Source of the DNA: an uncultured Clostridia bacterium
Lineage (GTDB): Bacteria; Bacillota; Clostridia; Christensenellales; CAG-314
DNA length: 64,000 bases
Assembly: GCA_947053925.1 (NCBI GenBank)
Contig: CAMRUG010000002.1
Coordinates: forward strand, 238,003 to 302,002
Direction of reading: 5' to 3'
The first letter of the stretch is position 1. Each line of letters begins with the position of its first letter. The notes beneath the pieces are model-generated. The model ran no database searches. It worked only from the letters and a program-made list of their open reading frames with translations, and was not told where the DNA came from. Shown here piece after piece: positions 46,197 through 54,283 of this stretch. The translations under genes were made by a program, and so were the position numbers.

Positions 46197-48350
46197 TTAA
46201 AATTTATCTCTAATACATCTTTGCAAAGCATCAAATATTTGCTTTTCGGCATAGTCGTCCATATCTTTATATATCTTGTTAAAATTCTCGCGTTGAGCCT
46301 CGTTTATCCTCTCAAAATCTCCGATTTTCAGTTTGAATAAATCGGCAAAATTACTTAAAATTACACGTTTTAACAATACCGTCAAATTTTCTTCTTCGCG
46401 CACTATTCTGCCGTTTTCTGTAAGCAAATCGTTAAAAATGCTTTTTAAGAATGTACCCAATTCTTTGTTCAAATAGTTTTCAATAATATTTTCTATTTCC
46501 TGAACAACCGGCGCTTTTTTATTTGCAAGTTCGTTTTTTTCACCGACTAAAGTAATTATTTTTTCTTCGTAATCAGACTTAATTGATGCCAACTCTATTT
46601 CTGCGGCTTGTTCCTGTTCGGACAAACGGCGCAATATTTCTTTGTCTTTGGCAGCCAGAGCTTTATCCTTATCGGCAAGTTCTTTATCTTTTTTTGCTAT
46701 ATATTCTTCTTTAAGTAAAGCAAACGGCTCCTCGTACTTTTCGTAATAGTCATAAAAACTACGGAGCGCAAAAACGTAATTATAGTTATTGATGAGCTGA
46801 TATCCGTCCCTATCCCATAACCATTCGTTTTCCATTTTGTTGCTCATAATGTTATCCTTGAAAAGACGCATCTCGTATTGCGGATACGGTGTAAGATACA
46901 TAGATAAAACGTTATACGTTTTAATGATAACCGGTAACAAATTTAATGCGACTATGTTTTGTTTACGCACAAAACGCGCTTGAAGCGTTATGGAATTTTG
47001 CGCAACACTGTCATCAGGTAAATTTTCGTTTAATTTGACAAGATATTGCTCGCAAATGTATTCTTTTCTCAATCTGGCAAGTTTTTTATAAAGCCTTTGT
47101 ACATTAGGTATTGTGTACTGTAAACTGTCGTAAAACTCTACTTCCTTATTTTTAGATTTATAATCCAAATCAACGCCTGCCGCCATCATAATATTTATAG
47201 CAAACAATACGTTAAATAAAGCATCGCTGGTACTGGCGGTTTCTATACTTTGTGCAGTAACTAGGTTAAAGTTATAACTGAAAAAGTCCTTAGTAGTATC
47301 AACCTTAGAAAAATATGTGTCTACATAATGCCCAGCGTCCATCATTACTTTATTAAACAGCGAAAAATGGCGCCTATATATTCTTTTAATAAAATCAAAA
47401 TCACGTTTTTGGTATGCTTGTAGCGAATCCAAATCCATCCCGTATTGTTTTTCATCGGCATTTTCAATCGTTACGTCGTCGCCGCTGTCTTTTATATTAT
47501 TGCGTAATTTTCTAACAAGGCTTATGGAATTTGAAAATGTTTCATAAAATGCCAAATATGCGTCGCTTACAACATAAGTATAATACAATGAAATATCGGT
47601 ATCTTTATGATAATCTGACGGAATATCGGTAAATGTCCACCCCTTATAACGCATATTAACACCGTTGTTGTCAAGCAACGGTTGGTCGTCGCCGTTCAAA
47701 ATATAATCAACACCCAAATCGCCGTTGATTTTTAAAGCCGATTTCGACAATTTATCTAAACATTTTGCAATAATGCTTTCAACAAACGACAATTCCTTTC
47801 TCGTTCTCTCATTTTGCGAAATCCTCTTCTGTGCTTGAATAAAACAATTGTCAATTTCTATCGTGTTCCTGTTCGCATCTAAATCATTAGCAAGTAACCG
47901 TCTTATTTCAATTGCAACACGCAGCACTAATGCAATTGACTCTGTATAGCAAATTATATTTGATTCTTCCGATACATAGGGCGAAGCGTCAAATACCAGC
48001 TCTTCCGTATCAGCATGAATACGTCGCAAAACATCGTTAAAAGCAATATTGATTTTTTCGGAAACGTCGGGATATTTACCTAAATCCAAATTAAATTTAG
48101 CGTATTCCGCAAGCGTTATAATGCCGTAACACTGCGAAATCAGCCCCACACGGTTATCGCTTTTCTTCATTACAAAGCCTTGCGAATTGTTATTGACATC
48201 TAAATTCATAAAACTTTCAATCATCTTTTTACCGACTTCTTCTTTATCGATATACAAATTGAAAATTTCCTGCGCCCTGTTTGCAAGCGTATCTGCAGAT
48301 TTGGCAGACGGTTTAAGCAACAGATCAATTCTTTGGTTGTTGGTCTCCAT
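46197..48350 (-). CDS. 717-aa helical coiled-coil protein of the TIR operon
   Basis: The protein is predicted largely alpha-helical. Residues about 230-290 include a conserved-looking aromatic patch (YKGWTFTDI, DISLYYTYVVSDAYLAFYE), possibly part of an all-helical toroid or solenoid. Residues 553-612 form a clear coiled coil with KDK-ELA-type heptads (KELADKDKALAAKDKEI). A helical C-terminal domain follows. No catalytic motif or membrane segment was found. It lies 13 bases after the TIR gene and has GGGGAG upstream. An oligomerising adaptor is the simplest inference. Confidence 0.82.
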   Translation of the reverse strand: METNNQRIDLLLKPSAKSADTLANRAQEIFNLYIDKEEVGKKMIESFMNLDVNNNSQGFVMKKSDNRVGLISQCYGIITLAEYAKFNLDLGKYPDVSEKINIAFNDVLRRIHADTEELVFDASPYVSEESNIICYTESIALVLRVAIEIRRLLANDLDANRNTIEIDNCFIQAQKRISQNERTRKELSFVESIIAKCLDKLSKSALKINGDLGVDYILNGDDQPLLDNNGVNMRYKGWTFTDIPSDYHKDTDISLYYTYVVSDAYLAFYETFSNSISLVRKLRNNIKDSGDDVTIENADEKQYGMDLDSLQAYQKRDFDFIKRIYRRHFSLFNKVMMDAGHYVDTYFSKVDTTKDFFSYNFNLVTAQSIETASTSDALFNVLFAINIMMAAGVDLDYKSKNKEVEFYDSLQYTIPNVQRLYKKLARLRKEYICEQYLVKLNENLPDDSVAQNSITLQARFVRKQNIVALNLLPVIIKTYNVLSMYLTPYPQYEMRLFKDNIMSNKMENEWLWDRDGYQLINNYNYVFALRSFYDYYEKYEEPFALLKEEYIAKKDKELADKDKALAAKDKEILRRLSEQEQAAEIELASIKSDYEEKIITLVGEKNELANKKAPVVQEIENIIENYLNKELGTFLKSIFNDLLTENGRIVREEENLTVLLKRVILSNFADLFKLKIGDFERINEAQRENFNKIYKDMDDYAEKQIFDALQRCIRDKF

Positions 48351-48363
48351 TTGTTTCTCTCCC

Positions 48364-49545
48364 CTAGTTGTTTAGTTTTATTTTTATGGCAGGCATTATG
48401 CCGCCGTATGCATCTGTAAAATTATAGTCTATATACGCTACGCTACCGTTGAAACCGCAAAACGTTTTCCGCTTTCTGACCGTCTCCATATCAGATAGCC
48501 AAGCAAATTTATAAGGTAATTCATTTGATTTTTCTGCAAATTCTGTTTCGGAAATTTTATCTATTTTACCTTCTGTCTTTTTCACGTCCTCTACACTAGG
48601 CAAATACGGCATACCGCTAACTATTTGTTTTTCTTCTTGCGTAAAAGCGATGTCGTAAAATTTAGTCAGCCATTGTGTTAAAACAGAATTATCCCCCTCA
48701 CAAACATCAATTATATTTTTGGCAACAAAATCAGCCGTATCGTCATTAACGTTCGTCAGCATCCATTTAATCGGCTTAAACGCATACAGCGTATTTGAAG
48801 ATTTAACAATTCTGTCGCCGTTACCGAATTGGTATATATCGTTTACCATTACAAAATCTCGTATGCCTTCATACTCTGTTGAAGGATACGTTCCAAATAG
48901 TAATTCATATCTGTCGTCCACGCGGCATAGTTTATCGGCAAATTTTTCTTTCAGTTTGCTTAAATTGTTTTTTGCATCAGAAATTGCATCGGGATTTTGC
49001 TTCCTGACGTCTTCAATAATTTCTTGTATGTAATTTCCGGTGCGCAGTTTGTAAATTTTATCTTGATTAAACGCTTTTAAAACCGTCAAAACTCTGCTTT
49101 CGGGTAAAGCGTTTTGTAACTGTTTGGTATTAAAATCAGAACACAATAAAAAAGAATTTCTAACAATAGAATAAACCGATTCGTCGTTCGGCGAAATGAC
49201 ACAAAAAGAAAATAAATTTTTTCGTATACGATTATATTTTTCAAATAATTCTATCTCTTTCTCGATAGCACCCCCCCCCATCAGGCAATTTATATCGAAA
49301 AAGAAAATAACTCCGCAACAGTTTTCGTCCGCCAAGCAGCGTTCGACCTTTTCGTACCAAATATCTCCGTTACACAGTTCTTTATCATACCAAAAATTCA
49401 AACCGGCATCAAACAGCTTATTCAAATCTTGATATACAATTTCACTGCTTTTATGAGAATACGAAACAAACAAATATTTAGCGCCAGACGGCAGTCCCTT
49501 TCTATCTAAATATGTATTTGGCATAAATGCAACTTCGTTAGACAT
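48364..49545 (-). CDS. TIR domain protein with C-terminal DUF6273-like domain
   Basis: The 393-aa protein leads the operon. Residues 22-105 are a TIR domain: AKYLFVSYSHKSSEIV, GLNFWYDKELCNGDIWYEKV and CCGVIFFFD, with Glu97 in AIEKEIELF at the position of the NADase glutamate. The C-terminal half (about 210-393) resembles DUF6273: LLFGTYPSTEYEGI, PIKWMLTN, YDIAFTQEEKQIV, FAWLSDMETV, and GGIMPAIKIKL at the end. A nine-G run encodes Gly90-Gly92. I infer an NAD-consuming or NAD-derived signal-making effector gated by the C-terminal domain. Confidence 0.85.
   Translation of the reverse strand: MSNEVAFMPNTYLDRKGLPSGAKYLFVSYSHKSSEIVYQDLNKLFDAGLNFWYDKELCNGDIWYEKVERCLADENCCGVIFFFDINCLMGGGAIEKEIELFEKYNRIRKNLFSFCVISPNDESVYSIVRNSFLLCSDFNTKQLQNALPESRVLTVLKAFNQDKIYKLRTGNYIQEIIEDVRKQNPDAISDAKNNLSKLKEKFADKLCRVDDRYELLFGTYPSTEYEGIRDFVMVNDIYQFGNGDRIVKSSNTLYAFKPIKWMLTNVNDDTADFVAKNIIDVCEGDNSVLTQWLTKFYDIAFTQEEKQIVSGMPYLPSVEDVKKTEGKIDKISETEFAEKSNELPYKFAWLSDMETVRKRKTFCGFNGSVAYIDYNFTDAYGGIMPAIKIKLNN
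49271..49279 (-). repeat. Nine-G homopolymer inside the TIR coding region
   Basis: The plus strand reads nine consecutive C. In the TIR gene this is ATGGGGGGGGGTGCT, codons 89-93. Gain of one G leads to TGA, and loss of one G to TAG, within about ten codons, by direct reading of the other frames. Confidence 0.9.
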
Positions 49546-49601
49546 ATTTTTCCTACTCCGAAATGATATACTGTTACAAATAATTTAAAATAATCGGCAA
49601 A

Positions 49602-49635
49602 TGTAAATTTTTACATATTCTTGATTTTGCAAAAT
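49602..49635 (-). promoter_or_regulatory. Two short palindromes in the TIR operon leader
   Basis: TGTAAATTTTTACA (49602-49615) and the perfect 12-mer ATTTTGCAAAAT (49624-49635) lie in the predicted 137-nt leader between the promoter and the TIR gene. They may be protein-binding sites or weak RNA hairpins. Confidence 0.4.
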
Positions 49636-49688
49636 TCGCAAACAAAATCAAATTTACCTAAAATTCGACACTATTCAATTTAATAAGT

Positions 49689-49717
49689 ATTATATATGTT
49701 ATACGCAAAATTGTCAA
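49689..49717 (-). promoter_or_regulatory. Perfect consensus promoter of the TIR operon
   Basis: TTGACA and TATAAT on the minus strand are exactly 17 bases apart. The expected start is near 49682, giving a leader of about 137 nt. Confidence 0.8.
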
Positions 49718-49778
49718 CACCAACATTAAAATATGTAGACAAGCTATCAAACAAACATTTATCAACTTATATTTATTG

Positions 49779-49798
49779 TTCAATACCACTATATTGAA
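49779..49798 (+). promoter_or_regulatory. Candidate TetR operator
   Basis: The inverted repeat TTCAATA-N6-TATTGAA lies 29 bases upstream of the tetR -35 element, between two divergent promoters. Size and position fit a TetR-family operator, though binding is unproven. Confidence 0.45.
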
Positions 49799-49827
49799 TA
49801 ACACAGCATAAATCACATTGAATTTGA

Positions 49828-49856
49828 TTGACAGAGAATGATTTATAAATTATAAT
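49828..49856 (+). promoter_or_regulatory. Perfect consensus promoter of the tetR-ABC operon
   Basis: TTGACA and TATAAT on the plus strand are exactly 17 bases apart. An AAAACA-AC-TGTTTT repeat (49871-49884) lies in the short leader before the AAAGGAG site and could be a second operator. Confidence 0.85.
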
Positions 49857-49901
49857 AAAACAAACGTTGCAAAACAACTGTTTTATAAAGGAGATGACAT
49901 T

Positions 49902-50480
49902 ATGCCGCCAAAAGCAAAATTTACAAAGCAGGAGATTATTGATGCCGCATTAGAAATAATAGAAACCGACGGCATAGAATTGCTTACAGCCCGCAGTCTA
50001 GGAGAACGGCTTGGAAGTTCTGCTAGACCTATTTTTACGACTTTTAACAGTATGGAAGAAGTCATTTCGGACACAACCGCTTACGCAAACGAAATTTATA
50101 CCAAATATGTCGAAAAAGGATTAAAAGAAGCACTACCCTTTAAAGGCGCAGGAGAAAACTATATAAAATTTGCAAGCGAACGTCCAAAACTGTTTCAGCT
50201 ACTGTTTATGAAAGAAAGTAACAACATACCGGATATGCGCACGGTACTTCAAGGGATAGAATCAAGTTATAATAAAATACTCAATTCAATCGTTTCAAGT
50301 TACAATGTTGACCACGAACAGGCAAAGAAGCTCTATTTACATATATGGATATACTCTCACGGAATAGCCGTTTTAACGGCAACTAAAGTCTGCGAGTTCA
50401 CAACCGAGCAAGTCTCGGAAATGCTTAGTGATGTATTTATAAGTATACTAAAAAGGATAAAAAGCGGAGAAATAAAATGA
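49902..50480 (+). CDS. TetR/AcrR family transcriptional regulator
   Basis: The 192-aa protein has an N-terminal TetR helix-turn-helix (FTKQEIIDAALEIIETDGIELLTARSLGERLGSSARPIFTTFNSMEEV) and a helical ligand-binding domain with IYSHGIAVLTA, similar to the WHG-type C-terminus. Its stop overlaps the ABC ATPase start (ATGA). It most likely represses its own operon and responds to an exporter substrate. Confidence 0.92.
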   Translation: MPPKAKFTKQEIIDAALEIIETDGIELLTARSLGERLGSSARPIFTTFNSMEEVISDTTAYANEIYTKYVEKGLKEALPFKGAGENYIKFASERPKLFQLLFMKESNNIPDMRTVLQGIESSYNKILNSIVSSYNVDHEQAKKLYLHIWIYSHGIAVLTATKVCEFTTEQVSEMLSDVFISILKRIKSGEIK

Positions 50481-51163
50481 TAAAAGCGGAACATATTTTT
50501 AAATCCTTCAACAACGGGATAACCGAAGTATTAAAAGACATTTCTTTGAATATTTCGGACGGAGATTTTGTTGTGATTCTCGGCGCATCCGGCTCGGGAA
50601 AATCTACGCTAATGAATGTGCTTTCAGGATTAGAACAAGCCGACAAAGGTAAAATTACCGTTAACGAACAAGAATTGACCACCTTAAACGACAAGCAACT
50701 AACCGAATTCCGCAAAAACAATATAGGATTTGTTTTTCAGCAATACTATTTGCTGCCGCACTTAAACGTAGAAAGCAACATTAAACTCGGTGCAGATTTG
50801 GTCAAAAACCACAACTATGCAGAGATAATCGAGTCGCTAGGATTGACCGACAAAATAAAAAAGCACCCAAGCGAACTGTCGGGAGGCGAACAGCAACGGG
50901 TGTGTATAGCAAGAGCATTGGCAAAAAAACCATCCGTACTTTTCTTAGATGAACCTACCGGCGCATTAGACGAAGCCACGGGACGCGATGTTTTGGATTA
51001 CATTATTAAAGAAAAAGAGCGGCACGGTTTTACTATGATTATGGTAACGCACAACCAAAATATTGCCGAGACAGCGCATACCGTCATAAAGATGAATAGC
51101 GGTAAAATAGTAGAAATCCATACAAACAATAAACAAAAAACAGCAAGAGAAATTGGGTGGTAA
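50477..51163 (+). CDS. ABC transporter ATP-binding protein (MacB/LolD type)
   Basis: The 228-aa ATPase has Walker A GASGSGKST, Q-loop VFQQYYLLPHLNVESNI, signature LSGGEQQRV, Walker B VLFLDEPTGALD and the switch histidine in VTHNQ, the pattern of MacB/FtsE-like ATPases with FtsX permeases. It is coupled to tetR upstream and to the permease downstream. Confidence 0.95.
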   Translation: MIKAEHIFKSFNNGITEVLKDISLNISDGDFVVILGASGSGKSTLMNVLSGLEQADKGKITVNEQELTTLNDKQLTEFRKNNIGFVFQQYYLLPHLNVESNIKLGADLVKNHNYAEIIESLGLTDKIKKHPSELSGGEQQRVCIARALAKKPSVLFLDEPTGALDEATGRDVLDYIIKEKERHGFTMIMVTHNQNIAETAHTVIKMNSGKIVEIHTNNKQKTAREIGW

Positions 51164-51164
51164 A

Positions 51165-52304
51165 ATGATAATATCGTTTAAAAGCGCATTAAAACTCGTG
51201 GGCATTGCAATCGTACTTTTTTGCGCAGCGTTCGTTTGCACGTTCTTTCTCAATTTTTACTTGGACGTACTGCCCTTGCGCGACGAAGTTACAGAGCAAA
51301 TGTTACCTTTGTACGAAGCGCAACTTGCAACGGCACAAATGTGCTGTGCAATAACGGGCGGAGTATTAACTTTCATTGCCTGCATAATGGCGCTGTTTTA
51401 TGTTAAGTTGTATATTGATGAGCATTACAAAGAACTGGGTACATTCAAAGCTTTGGGATACTCGGCAAATAGACTTGCGGCAAGTTTTATGCTGTTTGGT
51501 CTAAGTGCGTTTGTTGGCTGTGCATTGGGATACGGGTTAGGACACGCTATGATGCCATCGATTTACAAATGGCTGACCATTGACGGATTGAATGTGGAAA
51601 TTCACTACCACACAGGTTTACTGTTTGGTATAGTTATTACGCCTACGATATTTCTTGGCGCAGTAGCATATCTTTGCGCCTACTTGCAGTTAAAAAAGCC
51701 CGCGCTTGCAATATTAAAAGGACAACGCAAGCAACGCAAAATCAAGTCAAATAACGGCTCAAAGCAAAACAACAACAGTTTTTTAAAGGAAATGTGCTTT
51801 AAAACAATAACGGACAATAAACTTCTTACCTTTTTTGTTACTTTTTCAGCATTTTGCTTTTCAGCAATGATACAAATGGGCGCGTCTATGGAGAGTTTGG
51901 TTGACGGCACTATGGGTTGGATGATACTTGCAATAGGTTTGGTTTTAGCAGGCACGTCGGCTTTTATGGCGTTGACTTCGCTTGTTAAAAACACATCTCA
52001 AAGTATCGCAATGATGAAAACATTCGGTTACTCCCTTAGAGAGCGTGTAACAAGCATATTTGCGGGGTTCATTCCCTTTGCGATACTCGGCTTTGTTATC
52101 GGAACCGTTTATCAATACGGCTTACTGACACTTATGATTAACCTCATTTTTAAAGATGTCGGAGAAGTGCCCGACTACTCTTTCAATGTAAAAATAATGT
52201 TTATTACTTTGGCGGCATTTATTGTAACCTACACCGCCATTACAGCGATATACGTGGCAAAAGTTAACAAAGTTTCTGTTAAGCAAATTATGTTGGAAAA
52301 TTGA
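51165..52304 (+). CDS. FtsX-like ABC transporter permease
   Basis: I use ATG 51165 (MIISFKSALKLVG), 1 base after the ATPase stop and preceded by GGGTGG; the track's TTG at 51153 lies within the ATPase gene. The roughly 379-aa protein contains two FtsX-like halves, each with paired transmembrane helices (KELGTFKALGYSANRLAASFML; IAMMKTFGYSLRERVTSIF), and a large exterior segment is missing. It is more compact than the usual 800-aa permeases. The pair probably exports a peptide or drug or acts in mechanotransmission. Confidence 0.9.
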   Translation: MIISFKSALKLVGIAIVLFCAAFVCTFFLNFYLDVLPLRDEVTEQMLPLYEAQLATAQMCCAITGGVLTFIACIMALFYVKLYIDEHYKELGTFKALGYSANRLAASFMLFGLSAFVGCALGYGLGHAMMPSIYKWLTIDGLNVEIHYHTGLLFGIVITPTIFLGAVAYLCAYLQLKKPALAILKGQRKQRKIKSNNGSKQNNNSFLKEMCFKTITDNKLLTFFVTFSAFCFSAMIQMGASMESLVDGTMGWMILAIGLVLAGTSAFMALTSLVKNTSQSIAMMKTFGYSLRERVTSIFAGFIPFAILGFVIGTVYQYGLLTLMINLIFKDVGEVPDYSFNVKIMFITLAAFIVTYTAITAIYVAKVNKVSVKQIMLEN

Positions 52305-52337
52305 ATAACCTGAATTCAAAATAAATAAGAATTAAAA

Positions 52338-52371
52338 AAAAAGCGAAGAACGTACAAATTCTTCGCTTTTT
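52338..52371. terminator. Bidirectional terminator after the ABC permease
   Basis: AAAAAGCGAAGAA and TTCTTCGCTTTTT form a 13-bp stem with an 8-nt loop between convergent genes, with T-runs on both strands. Confidence 0.92.
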
Positions 52372-52416
52372 GTAATTTACCCTAAACAAAACTATTGTAT
52401 GAACAAAATTATTATT

Positions 52417-53169
52417 TTAAGTCAACCGCTCAACAAGTTCCATAAATTTCTTTTCGTTTTGTATTTCGTTTGTAACATAATTTCCGTTATAGAAAACGGC
52501 ATAATTCGTCCACGCCATAGGCGCATTTTGCGCTTTTTCTTTACTGTCTATAAATACGCTCTCAAAAGGTATGCCTTTCTCTTTGGCAAAACTTTCTACG
52601 ACAGGAACATATTTTGCCGTAAAAGGACAGCCGTGCGTGTAATAGATTACAAAACCGCTTTTATCTGTTTTCGGAGTTTTGACACAAGCCTTGAATTGCG
52701 GAACGGGTGTATTATCGTCAAACGGCAAATACAGTAACGTAAAATTCGGGTCGGCTTTATCTGCAACCTTAAACCCTTTATATGCAAGATATTTCGGGTC
52801 GGACAAAAACGGCATTTTCTTTGGCGAAGATATTACGGTTATGCCGTGTTTGCCTTGCGCTTTTGCATCGGCAATACAAGCGTTCAATAAATCGTTAGCA
52901 TAGCCGTGTCCCTTAAATGAACCCGAAACCCAAAAGCAATTTATATGCATATAGCCGCTTGCTTCGATAGGACACCAAGCATTTTCGGCAGGGATATACT
53001 CTATAAAACATTTGCCGCGCTCGACAGATTTCAAAAAAACCAAACCGTCGTTTAACCTGTCTTTGAGCCACGCTTTTTTGCTTGCTACTTGCACGTCCTT
53101 ATTGTTAGATATGGCACAGCAAATATGTTCTTTTTCCAAATTATCAAGTGTGAGTTTTATGTATTCCAT
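52417..53169 (-). CDS. GNAT acetyltransferase with YoaP-type thioredoxin-like C-terminus
   Basis: The 250-aa protein has a GNAT domain (CFWVSGSFKGHGYANDLLNACIADAKAQGKHGITVIS near residues 83-120), followed by a YoaP-type domain with YYTHGCPFTAKYVPVVESFAKEKGIPFESVFID. The CPF motif suggests a single-cysteine thioredoxin-like fold. Related YoaP proteins are annotated as N-acetyltransferases of unknown substrate. It follows ftsY by 69 bases with an AGGAAA site, and ends the accessory block. Confidence 0.87.
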   Translation of the reverse strand: MEYIKLTLDNLEKEHICCAISNNKDVQVASKKAWLKDRLNDGLVFLKSVERGKCFIEYIPAENAWCPIEASGYMHINCFWVSGSFKGHGYANDLLNACIADAKAQGKHGITVISSPKKMPFLSDPKYLAYKGFKVADKADPNFTLLYLPFDDNTPVPQFKACVKTPKTDKSGFVIYYTHGCPFTAKYVPVVESFAKEKGIPFESVFIDSKEKAQNAPMAWTNYAVFYNGNYVTNEIQNEKKFMELVERLT

Positions 53170-53238
53170 TTTAACTGTTTCCTGTTTATCTTTCGATTAT
53201 TATGTCGCTATGGTATATTTTGGACTTTCATATAAAGC

Positions 53239-54132
53239 CTAAATTATCCCCTCGACGTAACTTTCGGAGTCGAATTCCAGTAAATCGTCTATGCCTTCGC
53301 CCACTCCAACAAAATAAACGGGAATATCCATATCGTGCTTTATTGCAAGTACTACTCCGCCCTTTGCAGTTCCGTCCAACTTAGTCAAGACAATGCCGTC
53401 AATGTCAATTGCCTCGTTAAATACGTCCACTTGCTGTATTGCGTTTTGCCCTGTTGTAGCGTCAAGCACTATCAGATTTCTACGATCGGCATCAGGAAAC
53501 TCCCTGTCCACCACGCGGTTAATTTTAGAAAGCTCATCCATCAAATTTTTCTTATTGTGAAGGCGCCCCGCCGTATCGACAAGTACTATATCTGTACCGC
53601 GGCTCTTTGCAGACGCAACGGCATCGTAAACTACGGCGGCAGGATCACTGCCTTCCTCGTGTTTGATAATGCGGACTTTTGCTCTGTTTGCCCAAACTTC
53701 CAACTGCTCGCTCGCGGCAGCGCGGAATGTATCGGCAGCGGCAATCACGACAGATTTGCCCTGTTTTACAAAAATATTTGCAAGCTTACCTATCGTAGTG
53801 GTTTTACCTACGCCGTTCACTCCTGCTACCATTATTACGCAAGGAGTATTAAATTCAAATTTTTCATCACCAAGAATATCGCACATAACGTTTTTCAGAT
53901 ACTGATTAGCTTGTTTCGCATCTGAAATACGGTCTTGACGCATTCTTTCGCGCAATTCTTCTATTATGTCTGTCGTAGTATCTTCGCCTATGTCGCTTCC
54001 GAGCAATATAAACTCTAATTCTTCGTAGAAATCTTCGTCAAATATTCCACGCTTAAACAGCTCGTTTAATTTAAATCCTATTTGCTGTTTTGTTTTACGC
54101 AAACCGTCAATTATTTTTTGAAAAAACCCCAT
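53239..54132 (-). CDS. ftsY: SRP receptor FtsY
   Basis: The 297-aa NG-domain GTPase has GVNGVGKTTTIGKLANIFV (G1), DTAGRLHNKKNLMDEL (G3), TKLDGTAKGG (G4) and the YFVGVGEGIDDL closing motif. It lacks a long acidic A domain, as in many Gram-positives. It receives SRP-bound ribosomes at the membrane. Its usual neighbour ylxM-ffh is now 13 kb away. Confidence 0.97.
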   Translation of the reverse strand: MGFFQKIIDGLRKTKQQIGFKLNELFKRGIFDEDFYEELEFILLGSDIGEDTTTDIIEELRERMRQDRISDAKQANQYLKNVMCDILGDEKFEFNTPCVIMVAGVNGVGKTTTIGKLANIFVKQGKSVVIAAADTFRAAASEQLEVWANRAKVRIIKHEEGSDPAAVVYDAVASAKSRGTDIVLVDTAGRLHNKKNLMDELSKINRVVDREFPDADRRNLIVLDATTGQNAIQQVDVFNEAIDIDGIVLTKLDGTAKGGVVLAIKHDMDIPVYFVGVGEGIDDLLEFDSESYVEGII

Positions 54133-54186
54133 ATCTCACTCTACCTTTTTTAAGGCTATACTTGCCGTATTCAATCTTTCATCAAG

Positions 54187-54215
54187 GTTATAATTCTTTT
54201 AAGTTTACATTCCAA
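54187..54215 (-). promoter_or_regulatory. Promoter of ftsY
   Basis: TTGGAA and TATAAC on the minus strand are 17 bases apart in the 151-base gap between smc and ftsY. Confidence 0.55.
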
Positions 54216-54283
54216 CGGCAAAAAAGCATAACTATCAATAAATATACTTTATCGTACCGTTCCGAAAACCTTTCAAATTTACC

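Larger units (their letters stand above)
40143..53169. other. Accessory block inserted between ftsY and ylxM
   Basis: In Bacillus the order rnc-smc-ftsY-ylxM-ffh-rpsP is continuous. Here about 13 kb separate ftsY from ylxM, holding the six-gene TIR operon, a tetR-ABC exporter module and a YoaP-like gene. No integrase, transposase, att repeat or tRNA is visible at the borders, so the mechanism of entry is unknown. Confidence 0.6.

Noticed and set aside
49271-49279. Nine-G run as a sequencing artefact
   Set aside because: The gene is in frame across the run with TIR motifs on both sides, so the nine-base length is consistent with a real ON state; read-level checks remain useful.
40143-53169. 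Prophage or transposon identity for the accessory block
   Set aside because: No integrase, transposase, phage structural gene, terminal repeat or tRNA target is visible.
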